17,007 nt of DNA from Hyphomicrobium_A sp039933175 (GTDB lineage Bacteria; Pseudomonadota; Alphaproteobacteria; Rhizobiales; Hyphomicrobiaceae), in contig JBDTOR010000042.1 of assembly GCA_039933175.1 (NCBI GenBank), positions 1 to 17,007 of the forward strand, given 5' to 3'. Under the pieces are notes generated by a model. That model did not search any database. It worked only from the letters and a program-made list of their open reading frames with translations, and had not been told where the DNA came from. Shown piece after piece: positions 7,025 through 14,101 of the stretch (its first letter is position 1; each line of letters begins with the position of its first letter). The translations under genes and the position numbers were made by a program.

Positions 7025-7711
7025 ATGGCAGAACCGCACGATCTCTGGATCTTCGCCTACGGCTCGCTGATGTGGCGTCCGGGCTTTGCCAGCGAGGAGA
7101 TCGTCCACGCGCGGCTGACCGGTTGGCGGCGCAGCTTCTGCATCTACTCGCGCTTTCACCGTGGCTCCGCGCGGCGCCCCGGCCTGGTACTGGGGCTCGA
7201 CCGCGGCGGCGTCTGCGAGGGGCTGGCGTTTCGCGTTGCCGCCAGGAACGCGCGCGAGACGCTACGCTATTTGCGCGACCGCGAGCAGGTCGCCAGCGTC
7301 TACCGCGAGGCGCTGGTGCCGGTGACGCTGATGTCGGGCGGACGGCCCGAGGTGATGGCGTTGACGTTCCTCGTCGAACGCGCGCACCCGAGCTACGCGG
7401 GTCAGCTGCCGCTCGCCGAGCAGGCGCATTTCATCCGCGGTGCCGTCGGGCGCTCGGGCAACAACATCGACTATCTGGCGAGCACGCTTGCCCATCTCAA
7501 CCAGCTCGGCATCCGCGAGCGGGAGCTGGAGCGGCTGCAGACGCTTGTCGGCACGCACGCGGCGCGCGGCGCTGATGACGGCCACGCCCGGGCGAGCGCG
7601 GCGGCGATGGTGCGGGTTTTCGGAAGGCAGCCGGCGCGGGCGCGGCGGCTAAAGGCCGAGGATGCGCGGCGCTTCTGCTATCGCACGGTGCTGACGACGC
7701 GCGACGACTGA
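7025..7711 (+). CDS. ChaC-type gamma-glutamylcyclotransferase
   Basis: The protein belongs to the ChaC family, which cleaves glutathione to 5-oxoproline and Cys-Gly in the cytoplasm. The 228-residue protein carries the substrate-loop motif YGSLMW (12-17) close to the start, the W-x5-F pattern around residues 34-38, the YLRDRE segment (82-87) where E87 should be the catalytic glutamate, and GRSGNNIDYL (about residues 146-155), corresponding to the conserved G-x-SG-x-N-x-x-YL of the family. It starts 2 bases after the tyrC stop codon and belongs to the same transcription unit. The link to aromatic amino acid synthesis is positional only. The C-terminal 50 residues are Arg/Ala-rich and longer than in eukaryotic ChaC2. 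Confidence 0.85.
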   Translation: MAEPHDLWIFAYGSLMWRPGFASEEIVHARLTGWRRSFCIYSRFHRGSARRPGLVLGLDRGGVCEGLAFRVAARNARETLRYLRDREQVASVYREALVPVTLMSGGRPEVMALTFLVERAHPSYAGQLPLAEQAHFIRGAVGRSGNNIDYLASTLAHLNQLGIRERELERLQTLVGTHAARGADDGHARASAAAMVRVFGRQPARARRLKAEDARRFCYRTVLTTRDD

Positions 7712-7751
7712 TGAGAACTGAAATGCAAGAAAGGTTGGGTCGGGGCCGCGC

Positions 7752-8186
7752 TTAGTGGGCGCGACCGCCGGCGATGCGGGCGAAGTCGGCCTCGACCTGG
7801 CCGGTGCGCAGATCGAACTCGACGAGCTTACCGAGCTTGGCGTTGTCGGCGAGCATGTGCACGTGCACCTCGTGGGCACCGAGCTCGGCGCCACGCTGGC
7901 GGATCTCGGCGAGATTGAGCGAGGGAGCGCCGTGGTTGACGCGACCGATCGACAGCGCCTCAGCGCGGCCGTTGGCGGTGCGCCGCACGAGCACGTAGTT
8001 GACAGCCGGCATCGGCGGGCAGTCGAGCAAATCGTAGACGGTGTGGACGTAGCGCTTGCCCGATGCGCCGGTCCAGAAGTGGAAGCGGGTGCTGTCGTTG
8101 GCTCGGGACATCCGCTCGGCCGACGCTTCGAGGGCGAGAGTGCGCTGCGCCCTGTACACGGCGAGCTCGATGATACGCGCAACCAT
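7752..8186 (-). CDS. Conserved-looking hypothetical protein
   Basis: I do not recognise a named function. The 144-residue soluble protein has a charged N-terminal helix (MVARIIELAVYRAQRTLALEA), then a compact domain with RFHFWTGASGKRYVHTVYDLL (34-54), NYVLVRR (63-69) and the histidine-rich strand EVHVHML (106-112). It has no membrane span or signal peptide. It resembles small uncharacterised proteins of Hyphomicrobiales as far as I remember, but I cannot verify this. ATG at 8186 is preferred because AAGGGA lies 9 bases upstream. The frame extends to an ATG at 8264 that would add 26 residues without a clear ribosome binding site. It is convergent with the ChaC gene and downstream of nrdJ on the same strand, with a 214-base gap holding no recognisable element. 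Confidence 0.75.
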   Translation of the reverse strand: MVARIIELAVYRAQRTLALEASAERMSRANDSTRFHFWTGASGKRYVHTVYDLLDCPPMPAVNYVLVRRTANGRAEALSIGRVNHGAPSLNLAEIRQRGAELGAHEVHVHMLADNAKLGKLVEFDLRTGQVEADFARIAGGRAH

Positions 8187-8400
8187 TACTGCAGATCCCT
8201 TCGCGGCCTTGCGGTCCACGCTCTGTTCGACGCTGTTATTCTTTCGTGCCAGCCTATGGTTCATTGCTTAACGATGACCTTGGTTTCGAGCCGAATTGTG
8301 GCTCCATGTCAGTGATTTTTGGGCAGAGTGAACGCAAACTTGCGAGCTGTTGCGAAGCCCGTAAACGCACGTGAACTGCAACGTTGCCGCCGCGTAAACC

Positions 8401-11400
8401 TCAGCCGCAGCGCGAAAAACCGCACGCGTCGCACACCCAGCAACCCTCGCGCTGTACGTAATCGGCCGATGAGCAACGTGGACAAAGCTTAATTCGCGCT
8501 GGGCGTTGAGCAGCGCCGCCCGCCTGCGCCGCCGCTTCCTGGCGTTCCACCTCACCAATGACGCGCGCTTCGGCCGCCGGCAGGAAGCCGGTGCGCCGCA
8601 TATGCGTCTCGATGACCTCGCCGATCGCGGCCAGCAGGCTCGGCACGTAGCGGCCGGAAACCCAGTGGCCGCCCTGCGGATCGAACACGGCCTTCAGCTC
8701 GTCGGCCACGAAGGTGACGTCGCCGCCGCGGCGGAACACGGCGCTGATCATGCGCGTGAGCGCCACGGTCCAGGCGTAGTGCTCGAGGTTGCGCGTATTG
8801 ATGAAGATCTCGAACGGCCGCCGTCTTCCATTCTGCTCGATGTCGTTGATGGTCACGTAGATGGCGTGGTCGCTGCCCGGCCATTTGAGCTTGTAGGTGT
8901 AGCCGGCCAGCACGCCCTCGCGCTCCAGGGGCGGCGCCATGTAGACGACCCCGGCCCGCTCCGCTGCCGGCACGATCTCGACAAGCGTCGGCTTGGCAGC
9001 CTTGGCTGGCTCGGCCACCGGCTGCAGCACGGCGCCCGTGACGGCATTCGGCCGGTAGGTGGTGCAACCCTTGAGCCCGAGCGCGTACGCCTCGAGGTAG
9101 ACGTCCTTGAAGGCCTCGAAGGAGATGTTCTCCGGGCAGTTGATGGTCTTTGAAATGGCGCTGTCGACGTACGGCTGCATCGCCGCCTGCATGGCGAGGT
9201 GCTCGGCCGGGGCAAGATCGCCGGCGCGCACGAACGTCCCGGGCAGCGCCCCCGCGGCGCCGAACTGGCGCTGGAACTGGGCGTGGGCGTAGTCCTCGAC
9301 GATCTGCTCGTGCGTGGTGCCATCGCGGGCGAGCAGGCGGCGCTGATAGCGGTAGTCGAATACCGGTTCGATGCCGCTCGACACGTTGCCGGCCAGCAGC
9401 GAGATGGTCCCCGTCGGCGCGATCGAGGTGAGGCAGCCGTTGCGCACGCCGTGGCGGTGGACCGCCTCGCGCACCGGTGCGTCGAGCGCGGCCACATTGG
9501 TACTCTTGGCGAAGCGTTTGGCGTCATACAGCGGGAAGGCGCCCTTCTCGGCGGCGAGCTCGGCGCTGGCGGCATAGGCGGCGTTCTGGATGATCGCCAT
9601 CCACGAGCCGGCAAGACGCGCCGCCTCCGGGGTGCCGTAGCGCACGCCGGCGAAGATGAGCGCGTCGGCGAGACCGGTTATGCCGAGGCCGATACGCCGT
9701 TTCGCCATGGCCTCGCGGCGCTGCGCCTCGAGCGGGTAATTCGAGATGTCGATGACGTTGTCGAGGAAGCGCACGGCCACGGCCACCCGCTCTTCCAGCT
9801 TGGCGCGGTCGAGCGCAGCTTTGCCGGTGAACGGATGATCGATCAGGCGCGCGAGATTGATCGAGCCCAAGAGGCACGCCCCGAACGGCGGCAACGGCTG
9901 CTCTCCGCAATTGTGCACGTAGAGCCCGTTCGCGTCGAATGCGTTCAGTCCGGGAATGTGGACGTCATAAACGTCCTCAGTTCCGTCGGGCACTACACTC
10001 GCGACAACAGCGGTGAACCTCTCGCGATTGAGGTTGCGCTGGTAGCGCTCCATCAGGCGATCCAGCGTTGCCGCCTTGCCGGTATCGGCGAAGCCCACGA
10101 TCTCACGAAAGCCGGCAAGGTTTGCACCGGCGATAACAAGCTCGTGCTGGGCCCTGACCTCGTAGAGGCGCTTGCCGCCTTTCCCATCCGGCAGCAGCGA
10201 CGTCTGGGCTTTGCGTCGCTCGCGGTAGAGTACGCTCGCAATGCCAAGACGCAGCAGCATGCGCTGTACTGCTTCCAGGCGCGGCAAATCGGATTGTGCG
10301 AGCCGGACGCTCACGCCCTTGCGCTGATCGCCTTGCACGCTGCCGTCGGCGTCGAAAAAGCCCCGCAAGAAGCCACGGTAACAGTCACTCGAGGCTGCCT
10401 CCAATAGCGGAGTAATCGCCTTGTTGGCGGGCTCCATGCCGACCTCCGCGGCCAGCGCCTTCACGGCAGCACTCGATAGACGCCATTCATTGCGCCCGCC
10501 AACGTGATGCCAGCCGGCGAAATCGCTCCGATGCGGCAGGTGGCTCACCGCCCGGAGGGCGGCGTCCATGACGGCACGCGCACCTGGCGCGGCGTCGGCT
10601 TCCCCGTTCACCACCGCAGCCGGTTGCCAAACCGACAGCACCGCTTTGTCCGACTTCAACGTGCCATCACCGACGAGGAGGCCGAGCAGATAGCCGTCGT
10701 GCGAGCTAAACCGCCCGGACCACGCCGGGCTCGCGCGGTGATCGTTGAGTACAATGCGCTCCCCTGGCTTCAGTTCGCCAGCAGGACACCAGTCCGCCTC
10801 CATAGCGTACCGGGTAAAGCGCTTCACCCGGCGCACCGCATGGTCGGCCGTCAGCCTTAGGGCATAGCCTTCTCGGGTATGCAGCCGCACGAGTTCCTTG
10901 CTGCCTGTCTTAAAGAAACCGGCGCTGCTTGACGCATGCTCGGTTCCGTCTACGCGTGCTGCGAAGGGACGGCCAATAAGATTGCCTACCAGGCGCGGGC
11001 CCTCCGACGTGTGCACCCAGGTATCGGCCGGCACGCAAGGATTCGTGGCGTGGATCGTCTCGCAGTAGTTGAGGTTGTTGCGTGCGTTGACGCGATCGAT
11101 GAACACGACGCCCGGCTCGGCGTAGTCGTAGGTCGAGCGCATGATGCGCTCCCACAGGGCGCGCGCCGGGAGCGTGCGGTAGACCTTGCCGCCGAACTTC
11201 AGGTCCCACGGCCCGTCGGCGCGCACGGCAGCGAGGAAATCGTCGGTGACCAGCACCGACAAATTGAAGTTGCGCAGGCGCCCCGGTTCGGACTTAGCAT
11301 CGATGAACGCCTCGATATCGGGGTGGTCGCAGCGCAGGGTGGCCATCATGGCGCCGCGCCGGCTGCCTGCCGACATGATGGTGCGGCACATGGCGTCCCA

Positions 11401-11859
11401 CACCTCCATGAAGCTGACCGGGCCGGAGGCGTCAGCGCCGATCGAAACGACGCGCGCACCTTTGGGGCGCAGCGTCGAGAAGTCGTTCCCGATCCCGCCG
11501 CCCTGCTGCATGGTCAGCGCGGCATCCTTCACACCCTCGAAAATGGCGCTCAGGTCATCCTCGATCTCGCCGAGCACGAAGCAGTTGAACAAGGTGACGT
11601 TGCGACCGGTGCCGGCGCCGGCGAGGATGCGGCCGGCCGGCAGAAAGCCGAGATCGGCGATGGCGGCGTGGAAGCGCTTGGCCCATTTCTCGCGCGCCTT
11701 CTTGCCGCCGTTCTCGACCGACGCGGCAGCGCGCGCCACGCGCCAGAAGGTGTCGTCCAGCGTCGCATCGATGGCGCCGCCTTCAGGGCCCTTCAGGCGG
11801 TATTTCAGATCCCAGATTTCCCGGGAAATAGGGGCGAAGAATTCGGCCTCGTCACGCAT
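8401..11859 (-). CDS. nrdJ: Adenosylcobalamin-dependent ribonucleotide reductase (NrdJ), intein-containing
   Basis: This class II reductase makes deoxyribonucleotides with a thiyl radical generated from coenzyme B12, independently of oxygen. The precursor has 1152 residues and the spliced enzyme would have 776. The exteins are residues 1-274 and 651-1152. Expected active-site residues are C93 (FNCFVL) as the N-terminal disulfide partner, radical C651 and E653 in N-P/C-G-E-Q, and C662 exactly 11 residues on (GACLLGSINL). The barrel continues through NGCLTSIAPTGTISLLAGN (807-825). A TSCPD domain covers about 975-1092, and the tail has a zinc-ribbon-like set C1126, C1129, C1140, C1143, C1146, C1151, where redox-active cysteines normally sit. 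ATG at 11859 has AGGA 8 bases upstream. No nrdA/nrdB genes are visible in the window. Confidence 0.95.
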   Translation of the reverse strand: MRDEAEFFAPISREIWDLKYRLKGPEGGAIDATLDDTFWRVARAAASVENGGKKAREKWAKRFHAAIADLGFLPAGRILAGAGTGRNVTLFNCFVLGEIEDDLSAIFEGVKDAALTMQQGGGIGNDFSTLRPKGARVVSIGADASGPVSFMEVWDAMCRTIMSAGSRRGAMMATLRCDHPDIEAFIDAKSEPGRLRNFNLSVLVTDDFLAAVRADGPWDLKFGGKVYRTLPARALWERIMRSTYDYAEPGVVFIDRVNARNNLNYCETIHATNPCVPADTWVHTSEGPRLVGNLIGRPFAARVDGTEHASSSAGFFKTGSKELVRLHTREGYALRLTADHAVRRVKRFTRYAMEADWCPAGELKPGERIVLNDHRASPAWSGRFSSHDGYLLGLLVGDGTLKSDKAVLSVWQPAAVVNGEADAAPGARAVMDAALRAVSHLPHRSDFAGWHHVGGRNEWRLSSAAVKALAAEVGMEPANKAITPLLEAASSDCYRGFLRGFFDADGSVQGDQRKGVSVRLAQSDLPRLEAVQRMLLRLGIASVLYRERRKAQTSLLPDGKGGKRLYEVRAQHELVIAGANLAGFREIVGFADTGKAATLDRLMERYQRNLNRERFTAVVASVVPDGTEDVYDVHIPGLNAFDANGLYVHNCGEQPLPPFGACLLGSINLARLIDHPFTGKAALDRAKLEERVAVAVRFLDNVIDISNYPLEAQRREAMAKRRIGLGITGLADALIFAGVRYGTPEAARLAGSWMAIIQNAAYAASAELAAEKGAFPLYDAKRFAKSTNVAALDAPVREAVHRHGVRNGCLTSIAPTGTISLLAGNVSSGIEPVFDYRYQRRLLARDGTTHEQIVEDYAHAQFQRQFGAAGALPGTFVRAGDLAPAEHLAMQAAMQPYVDSAISKTINCPENISFEAFKDVYLEAYALGLKGCTTYRPNAVTGAVLQPVAEPAKAAKPTLVEIVPAAERAGVVYMAPPLEREGVLAGYTYKLKWPGSDHAIYVTINDIEQNGRRRPFEIFINTRNLEHYAWTVALTRMISAVFRRGGDVTFVADELKAVFDPQGGHWVSGRYVPSLLAAIGEVIETHMRRTGFLPAAEARVIGEVERQEAAAQAGGAAQRPARIKLCPRCSSADYVQREGCWVCDACGFSRCG
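9910..11037 (-). mobile_element. Intein with LAGLIDADG homing endonuclease in NrdJ
   Basis: Residues 275-650 of the precursor (376 residues) interrupt the NPCGEQ motif. Splicing blocks are complete: C1 (residue 275, CVPADTW), block B TADH (337-340), block F YDVHIPGLNAFDANG (631-645), and H649-N650 followed by C651 as the +1 nucleophile. Two LAGLIDADG-type helices are present: LLGLLVGDG (391-399) and LRGFFDADG (498-506). Their catalytic aspartates, D398 and D505, are intact. By these motifs both splicing and DNA cleavage should be active. Sampled 60-base stretches inside are about 57-62% GC, against about 70-75% in the exteins, which fits acquisition by transfer. The frame is uninterrupted. 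Confidence 0.95.
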
Positions 11860-11885
11860 CGGCGCGTCCTGCTGCTCGGCCCACC

Positions 11886-11914
11886 AATATGGGTGCGAAC
11901 CCGCCGCAAGTCAA
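11886..11914 (-). promoter_or_regulatory. Promoter of nrdJ
   Basis: On the minus strand TTGACT (11909-11914), a 17-base spacer and CATATT (11886-11891) make a good housekeeping promoter. The predicted start is near 11879, about 20 bases before the nrdJ ATG. I see no NrdR-box pair and no cobalamin riboswitch in this short leader. Confidence 0.6.
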
Positions 11915-11920
11915 TATTTT

Positions 11921-11946
11921 GTTCCCGCTATATTCTTTTTATGTTC
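11921..11946 (+). promoter_or_regulatory. Triple GTTC/ATTC/GTTC direct repeat, LexA-like operator candidate
   Basis: The plus strand reads GTTC (11921-11924), 7 bases, ATTC (11932-11935), 7 bases, GTTC (11943-11946), so the half-sites recur every 11 bases. Alphaproteobacterial LexA is known to bind GTTC-N7-GTTC. Here each adjacent pair has one mismatch. It lies just upstream of the nrdJ -35 element and downstream of the cysteine-rich small gene. Confidence 0.3.
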
Positions 11947-11984
11947 TTGCAGATAGAACCTGCGTCGACCGGCAAAAAAGCGCG

Positions 11985-12182
11985 TCAGCCCGAAGGCAGC
12001 GATGGTGCCTCGATCCCGTTCTGCACAACTTTGCAGGCGGCGCACTGAATGGCCCCGCTTGACCATTGATAGAATGTGATACAGCCGCATTCGCAGCACC
12101 ACATTTCAGGTTCGTGCTGCTCAGTATAATGCGCGTGGTTGCGACGCTTACGCTCGAAATCCAAATCGATGAGGTTCGACAT
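11985..12182 (-). CDS. Small cysteine-rich (zinc-ribbon-like) protein
   Basis: The 65-residue protein has no name that I recognise. It has a charged N-terminus (MSNLIDLDFERKRRN), then C29, C30, C32 and C34 (WCCECGC), a short hydrophobic strand (ITFYQW), and C47-x2-C50, the spacing of a small zinc ribbon. Proteins of this shape are frequent in phages and as uncharacterised chromosomal genes. ATG at 12182 is preferred over the longer open frame to 12272, because GGAAG lies 8 bases upstream and the extension reads as the antisense of the neighbouring gene. Its ATG shares the CATG at 12180-12183 with the divergent small gene. It lies 125 bases upstream of nrdJ on the same strand. No convincing own promoter is seen. 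Confidence 0.65.
   Translation of the reverse strand: MSNLIDLDFERKRRNHAHYTEQHEPEMWCCECGCITFYQWSSGAIQCAACKVVQNGIEAPSLPSG
12102..12130 (+). promoter_or_regulatory. Candidate promoter of the small basic-protein gene
   Basis: A perfect TATAAT lies at 12125-12130, 50 bases before the ATG at 12181. The -35 region is poor (CATTTC with a 17-base spacer). The element lies wholly inside the coding sequence of the minus-strand cysteine-rich gene. Confidence 0.4.
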
Positions 12183-12330
12183 GGCTAAAGCTTCCACCAA
12201 GGCCGCCGGAAAGGCGCGCCCCACCGGTAAATACGTTGCTCCGGCCTCCGCCAAGGCGAAGACCGCTGTCATTCAGCGGAAGCCGAGTGCAGCTGCGGCA
12301 AAGCCTAAGGTGGCCGCGAAGAAAAAGTAG
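12181..12330 (+). CDS. Small Ala/Lys-rich basic protein
   Basis: The 49-residue protein is dominated by Ala and Lys (KASTKAAGKARPTGKY, then KPKVAAKKK at the C-terminus), with no hydrophobic core and no cysteine. The composition resembles the tails of histone H1-like or other nucleic-acid-binding bacterial proteins, but no specific family is recognised and the function is unknown. ATG at 12181 is supported by GAGG 6 bases upstream; the frame extends back to 12139 without a ribosome binding site. A TATAAT lies 50 bases before the ATG and a strong terminator 60 bases after the stop codon, so it looks like a complete single-gene transcription unit. Confidence 0.65.
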   Translation: MAKASTKAAGKARPTGKYVAPASAKAKTAVIQRKPSAAAAKPKVAAKKK

Positions 12331-12389
12331 TTGTGGAATTAGGTTCAGTTTTCCGCAATCGGCTGATTATTGCGATATCGGAAGTGAAT

Positions 12390-12420
12390 GCGTCGCCCCC
12401 CGGGCGGCGCTTTTACTTTT
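12390..12420 (+). terminator. Rho-independent terminator after the small basic-protein gene
   Basis: GCGTCGCCC (12390-12398) pairs with GGGCGGCGC (12402-12410) over 9 bases, with one G-U pair and a CCC loop, followed by TTTTACTTTT. The reverse strand has no T-run, so it serves plus-strand transcription. The rest of the gap to 12506 holds nothing I recognise. Confidence 0.8.
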
Positions 12421-12506
12421 GTAGCGACGGCCACATGCGAAGTTATCCGCGCCGCGCCGGGACAACCTACTCGATCCGCAAAATTTGTAGATTAATCCGT
12501 TAAAAT

Positions 12507-13295
12507 TCAGATCGTTGCGGACGATTGTTCAGCTTTCATTAGAACTTCGGGCGCAATCGGCGGTGGTTCGGGCGAGCGCGCCGCTTCGACAATCAGTCGG
12601 TTCGAAGCCGTCTCGATGGCCCGTTGCAACTGGGCGCGGAACTCCGCGCGCGGCAAGCCGGCCGGTAGCGGGTCGAGGATCTCCACGATGATCGTGCCCG
12701 GGTAGCGGATGAGCTGCCGCCGCGGCCAGTAGAGCCCGGAATTGAGCGCCATCGGTACGCACGGCAATCCCAAGCCCTCATAGAGCGCGACCGAGCCTGG
12801 CTTGTAGTCGGGCGCGGCGCCCGGGGCGCGGCGCGTGCCCTCGGGGAAAATGAGCACCTCGCGGCCGGCCTGCGCCCTCTCCTGCGCATCGCGAACGAGC
12901 TGGCGCAAAGCCGCCGGTCCGCGGCCGCGCTTGACGAACACGTGCTCGAACTTGCGCGAGAACCAGCCGTAGAACGGGATCAGCGTCAGCTCCCATTTCA
13001 TCACCAGCGCCGGGTCGGTGAAGATCGGGATGAGCGCGAAGGTGTCCCATGCGGATTGATGCTTGGAGGCGACGAGATACGGCGGCTTTGGCAGTTTCTC
13101 GCGGCCGCGCACTTCCATACGCAGCCCGACGACCGTGCGCAGCAGCCAGAGCGAAACGATGGCGTGGGTCTTGAGGCCGGCCATCGCGTAGCGGCGCGGC
13201 CCAAACAGCAAGAAGGAGCCGCCGATGACGAATATCGCCGTGCTCACATAGAACAGCAGCGCAAATACGAGCGAGCGTAGGAGGGCGAAGGGCAA
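12507..13295 (-). CDS. plsC: 1-acyl-sn-glycerol-3-phosphate acyltransferase (PlsC family)
   Basis: This membrane-associated acyltransferase would add the second fatty acyl chain to lysophosphatidic acid in phospholipid synthesis. The 262-residue protein has a hydrophobic N-terminal segment (about 8-31), the catalytic H79-x4-D84 motif (HQSAWD), FVKRGRG (120-126), PEGTR (151-155) for glycerol phosphate binding and VPMALNSG (180-187). The C-terminal 25 residues are Pro/Ala-rich. The start is uncertain. TTG at 13295 gives the longest protein and lies 3 bases after the preceding stop codon, which suggests coupling, but the ribosome binding site (AGGGA, 12 bases away) is poor. Family members differ in substrate, so an ornithine-lipid (OlsA-like) role cannot be excluded. 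Confidence 0.88.
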   Translation of the reverse strand: MPFALLRSLVFALLFYVSTAIFVIGGSFLLFGPRRYAMAGLKTHAIVSLWLLRTVVGLRMEVRGREKLPKPPYLVASKHQSAWDTFALIPIFTDPALVMKWELTLIPFYGWFSRKFEHVFVKRGRGPAALRQLVRDAQERAQAGREVLIFPEGTRRAPGAAPDYKPGSVALYEGLGLPCVPMALNSGLYWPRRQLIRYPGTIIVEILDPLPAGLPRAEFRAQLQRAIETASNRLIVEAARSPEPPPIAPEVLMKAEQSSATI

Positions 13296-13298
13296 GAG

Positions 13299-13949
13299 CT
13301 AGAAAATCCCTGCGGAATGGCCGGGTGGGCCCTCGGCAACGGAACTCTGCTGCGACGAGCGGAACAACTTCGCCACGGTCAGATGGACTGCCGTGGGCAG
13401 GAACTTGAAGTATTCCGCGATCAGGGTGCGCGTAACCGAGGCGTGCAGCCACCAGCGCGTCGGCGGGAAGTTGTTCGGCACCACCGGGTGCGGAACGAGC
13501 CGCGTCGCAGGCAGGGCCAGGGAAAGCTCGGCGAGGCTGCGGGGCATGTGATAGCTGGCGGTAACCACGATAAGGCTGTCGTAGCCGTGCGAGGCTGCCC
13601 AGGCGCGTGTTTCGTTGGCGTTGCCGGCGGTGTCGAGCGCCGCGTACCCGACGTCGACGCAGCAGTCGAACTTGTCCTCCGGCAATCCCGAGATATCCAG
13701 CAGCGCCTTTTTGCCGGTGCGGCGGAAAACACCGGAGATCAGCATGCGCTGCGCACGCCCTTCGTCGAGCAAACGGGCGCCTTCGGCAATCCGGCGCCCC
13801 TCTCCCGTCAACACGACGATACCGTCGGCATGCGGATTGGTATCGGCCGGCAGGCGCGTGACCACGCTGGCGAATAGCACGAAGCCGAGGGCGAGCAGCG
13901 ACACCGTCGCGCCCACTCCGATGATCATGGCTCGCCGCAAGCTGCTCAT
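13299..13949 (-). CDS. YdcF/SanA/ElyC family membrane protein (DUF218)
   Basis: Members of this family are envelope-associated proteins of poorly known activity; E. coli SanA and ElyC affect the cell envelope and lipid-carrier use. The 216-residue protein has one N-terminal membrane anchor (about 9-30) and then the DUF218 fold: DGIVVLTGEGRRIAEGARLL (42-61), ISGV (71-74), NANETRAWA (110-118) and VTASYHMPRS (129-138), where the conserved polar residues cluster. ATG at 13949 is used; neither it nor the in-frame ATG at 13928 has a good ribosome binding site. It lies 150 bases after ftsX and directly before plsC, an arrangement I recall from other Hyphomicrobiales. An envelope role fits the neighbours. 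Confidence 0.85.
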   Translation of the reverse strand: MSSLRRAMIIGVGATVSLLALGFVLFASVVTRLPADTNPHADGIVVLTGEGRRIAEGARLLDEGRAQRMLISGVFRRTGKKALLDISGLPEDKFDCCVDVGYAALDTAGNANETRAWAASHGYDSLIVVTASYHMPRSLAELSLALPATRLVPHPVVPNNFPPTRWWLHASVTRTLIAEYFKFLPTAVHLTVAKLFRSSQQSSVAEGPPGHSAGIF

Positions 13950-14101
13950 CGCGGAGGCTGCTGCCTACGTTTCGTGTCTCGATACGCCCAGAAGCAATGG
14001 AGCGTCGGCGCAGACTAACCGATTTGATCCGGTTTGCGACAGGTCCTTTGCGCAGAGGGAAATAGGCATCCGTGAGGTGACTTTACCGCACTGCGCAAAT
14101 G

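Noticed and set aside
8215..8229. Second LexA-like site (GTCC-N7-GTTC)
   Set aside because: One-mismatch matches to an 8-base pattern are expected many times in a window of this size, and it has no repeated half-sites or promoter context.
8200..8250. Sigma-54-like TGGCACG upstream of the hypothetical gene at 7752-8186
   Set aside because: The required GC element about 10 bases downstream of the GG is missing, so this is a chance half-match.
8187..8400. Regulatory RNA or terminator between nrdJ and the hypothetical gene
   Set aside because: A 5-base inverted repeat (GAGCC...GGCTC) is present, but there is no T-run, no conserved RNA motif and no convincing promoter.
9199..10407. Long open frame antisense to nrdJ
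   Set aside because: High-GC coding sequence often leaves an open antisense frame. This one follows the nrdJ codon structure, crosses the intein boundary, and encodes no recognisable domain.
11860..11984. Cobalamin riboswitch or NrdR boxes in front of nrdJ
   Set aside because: The leader is too short for a cobalamin aptamer and I could not find the paired NrdR palindromes.
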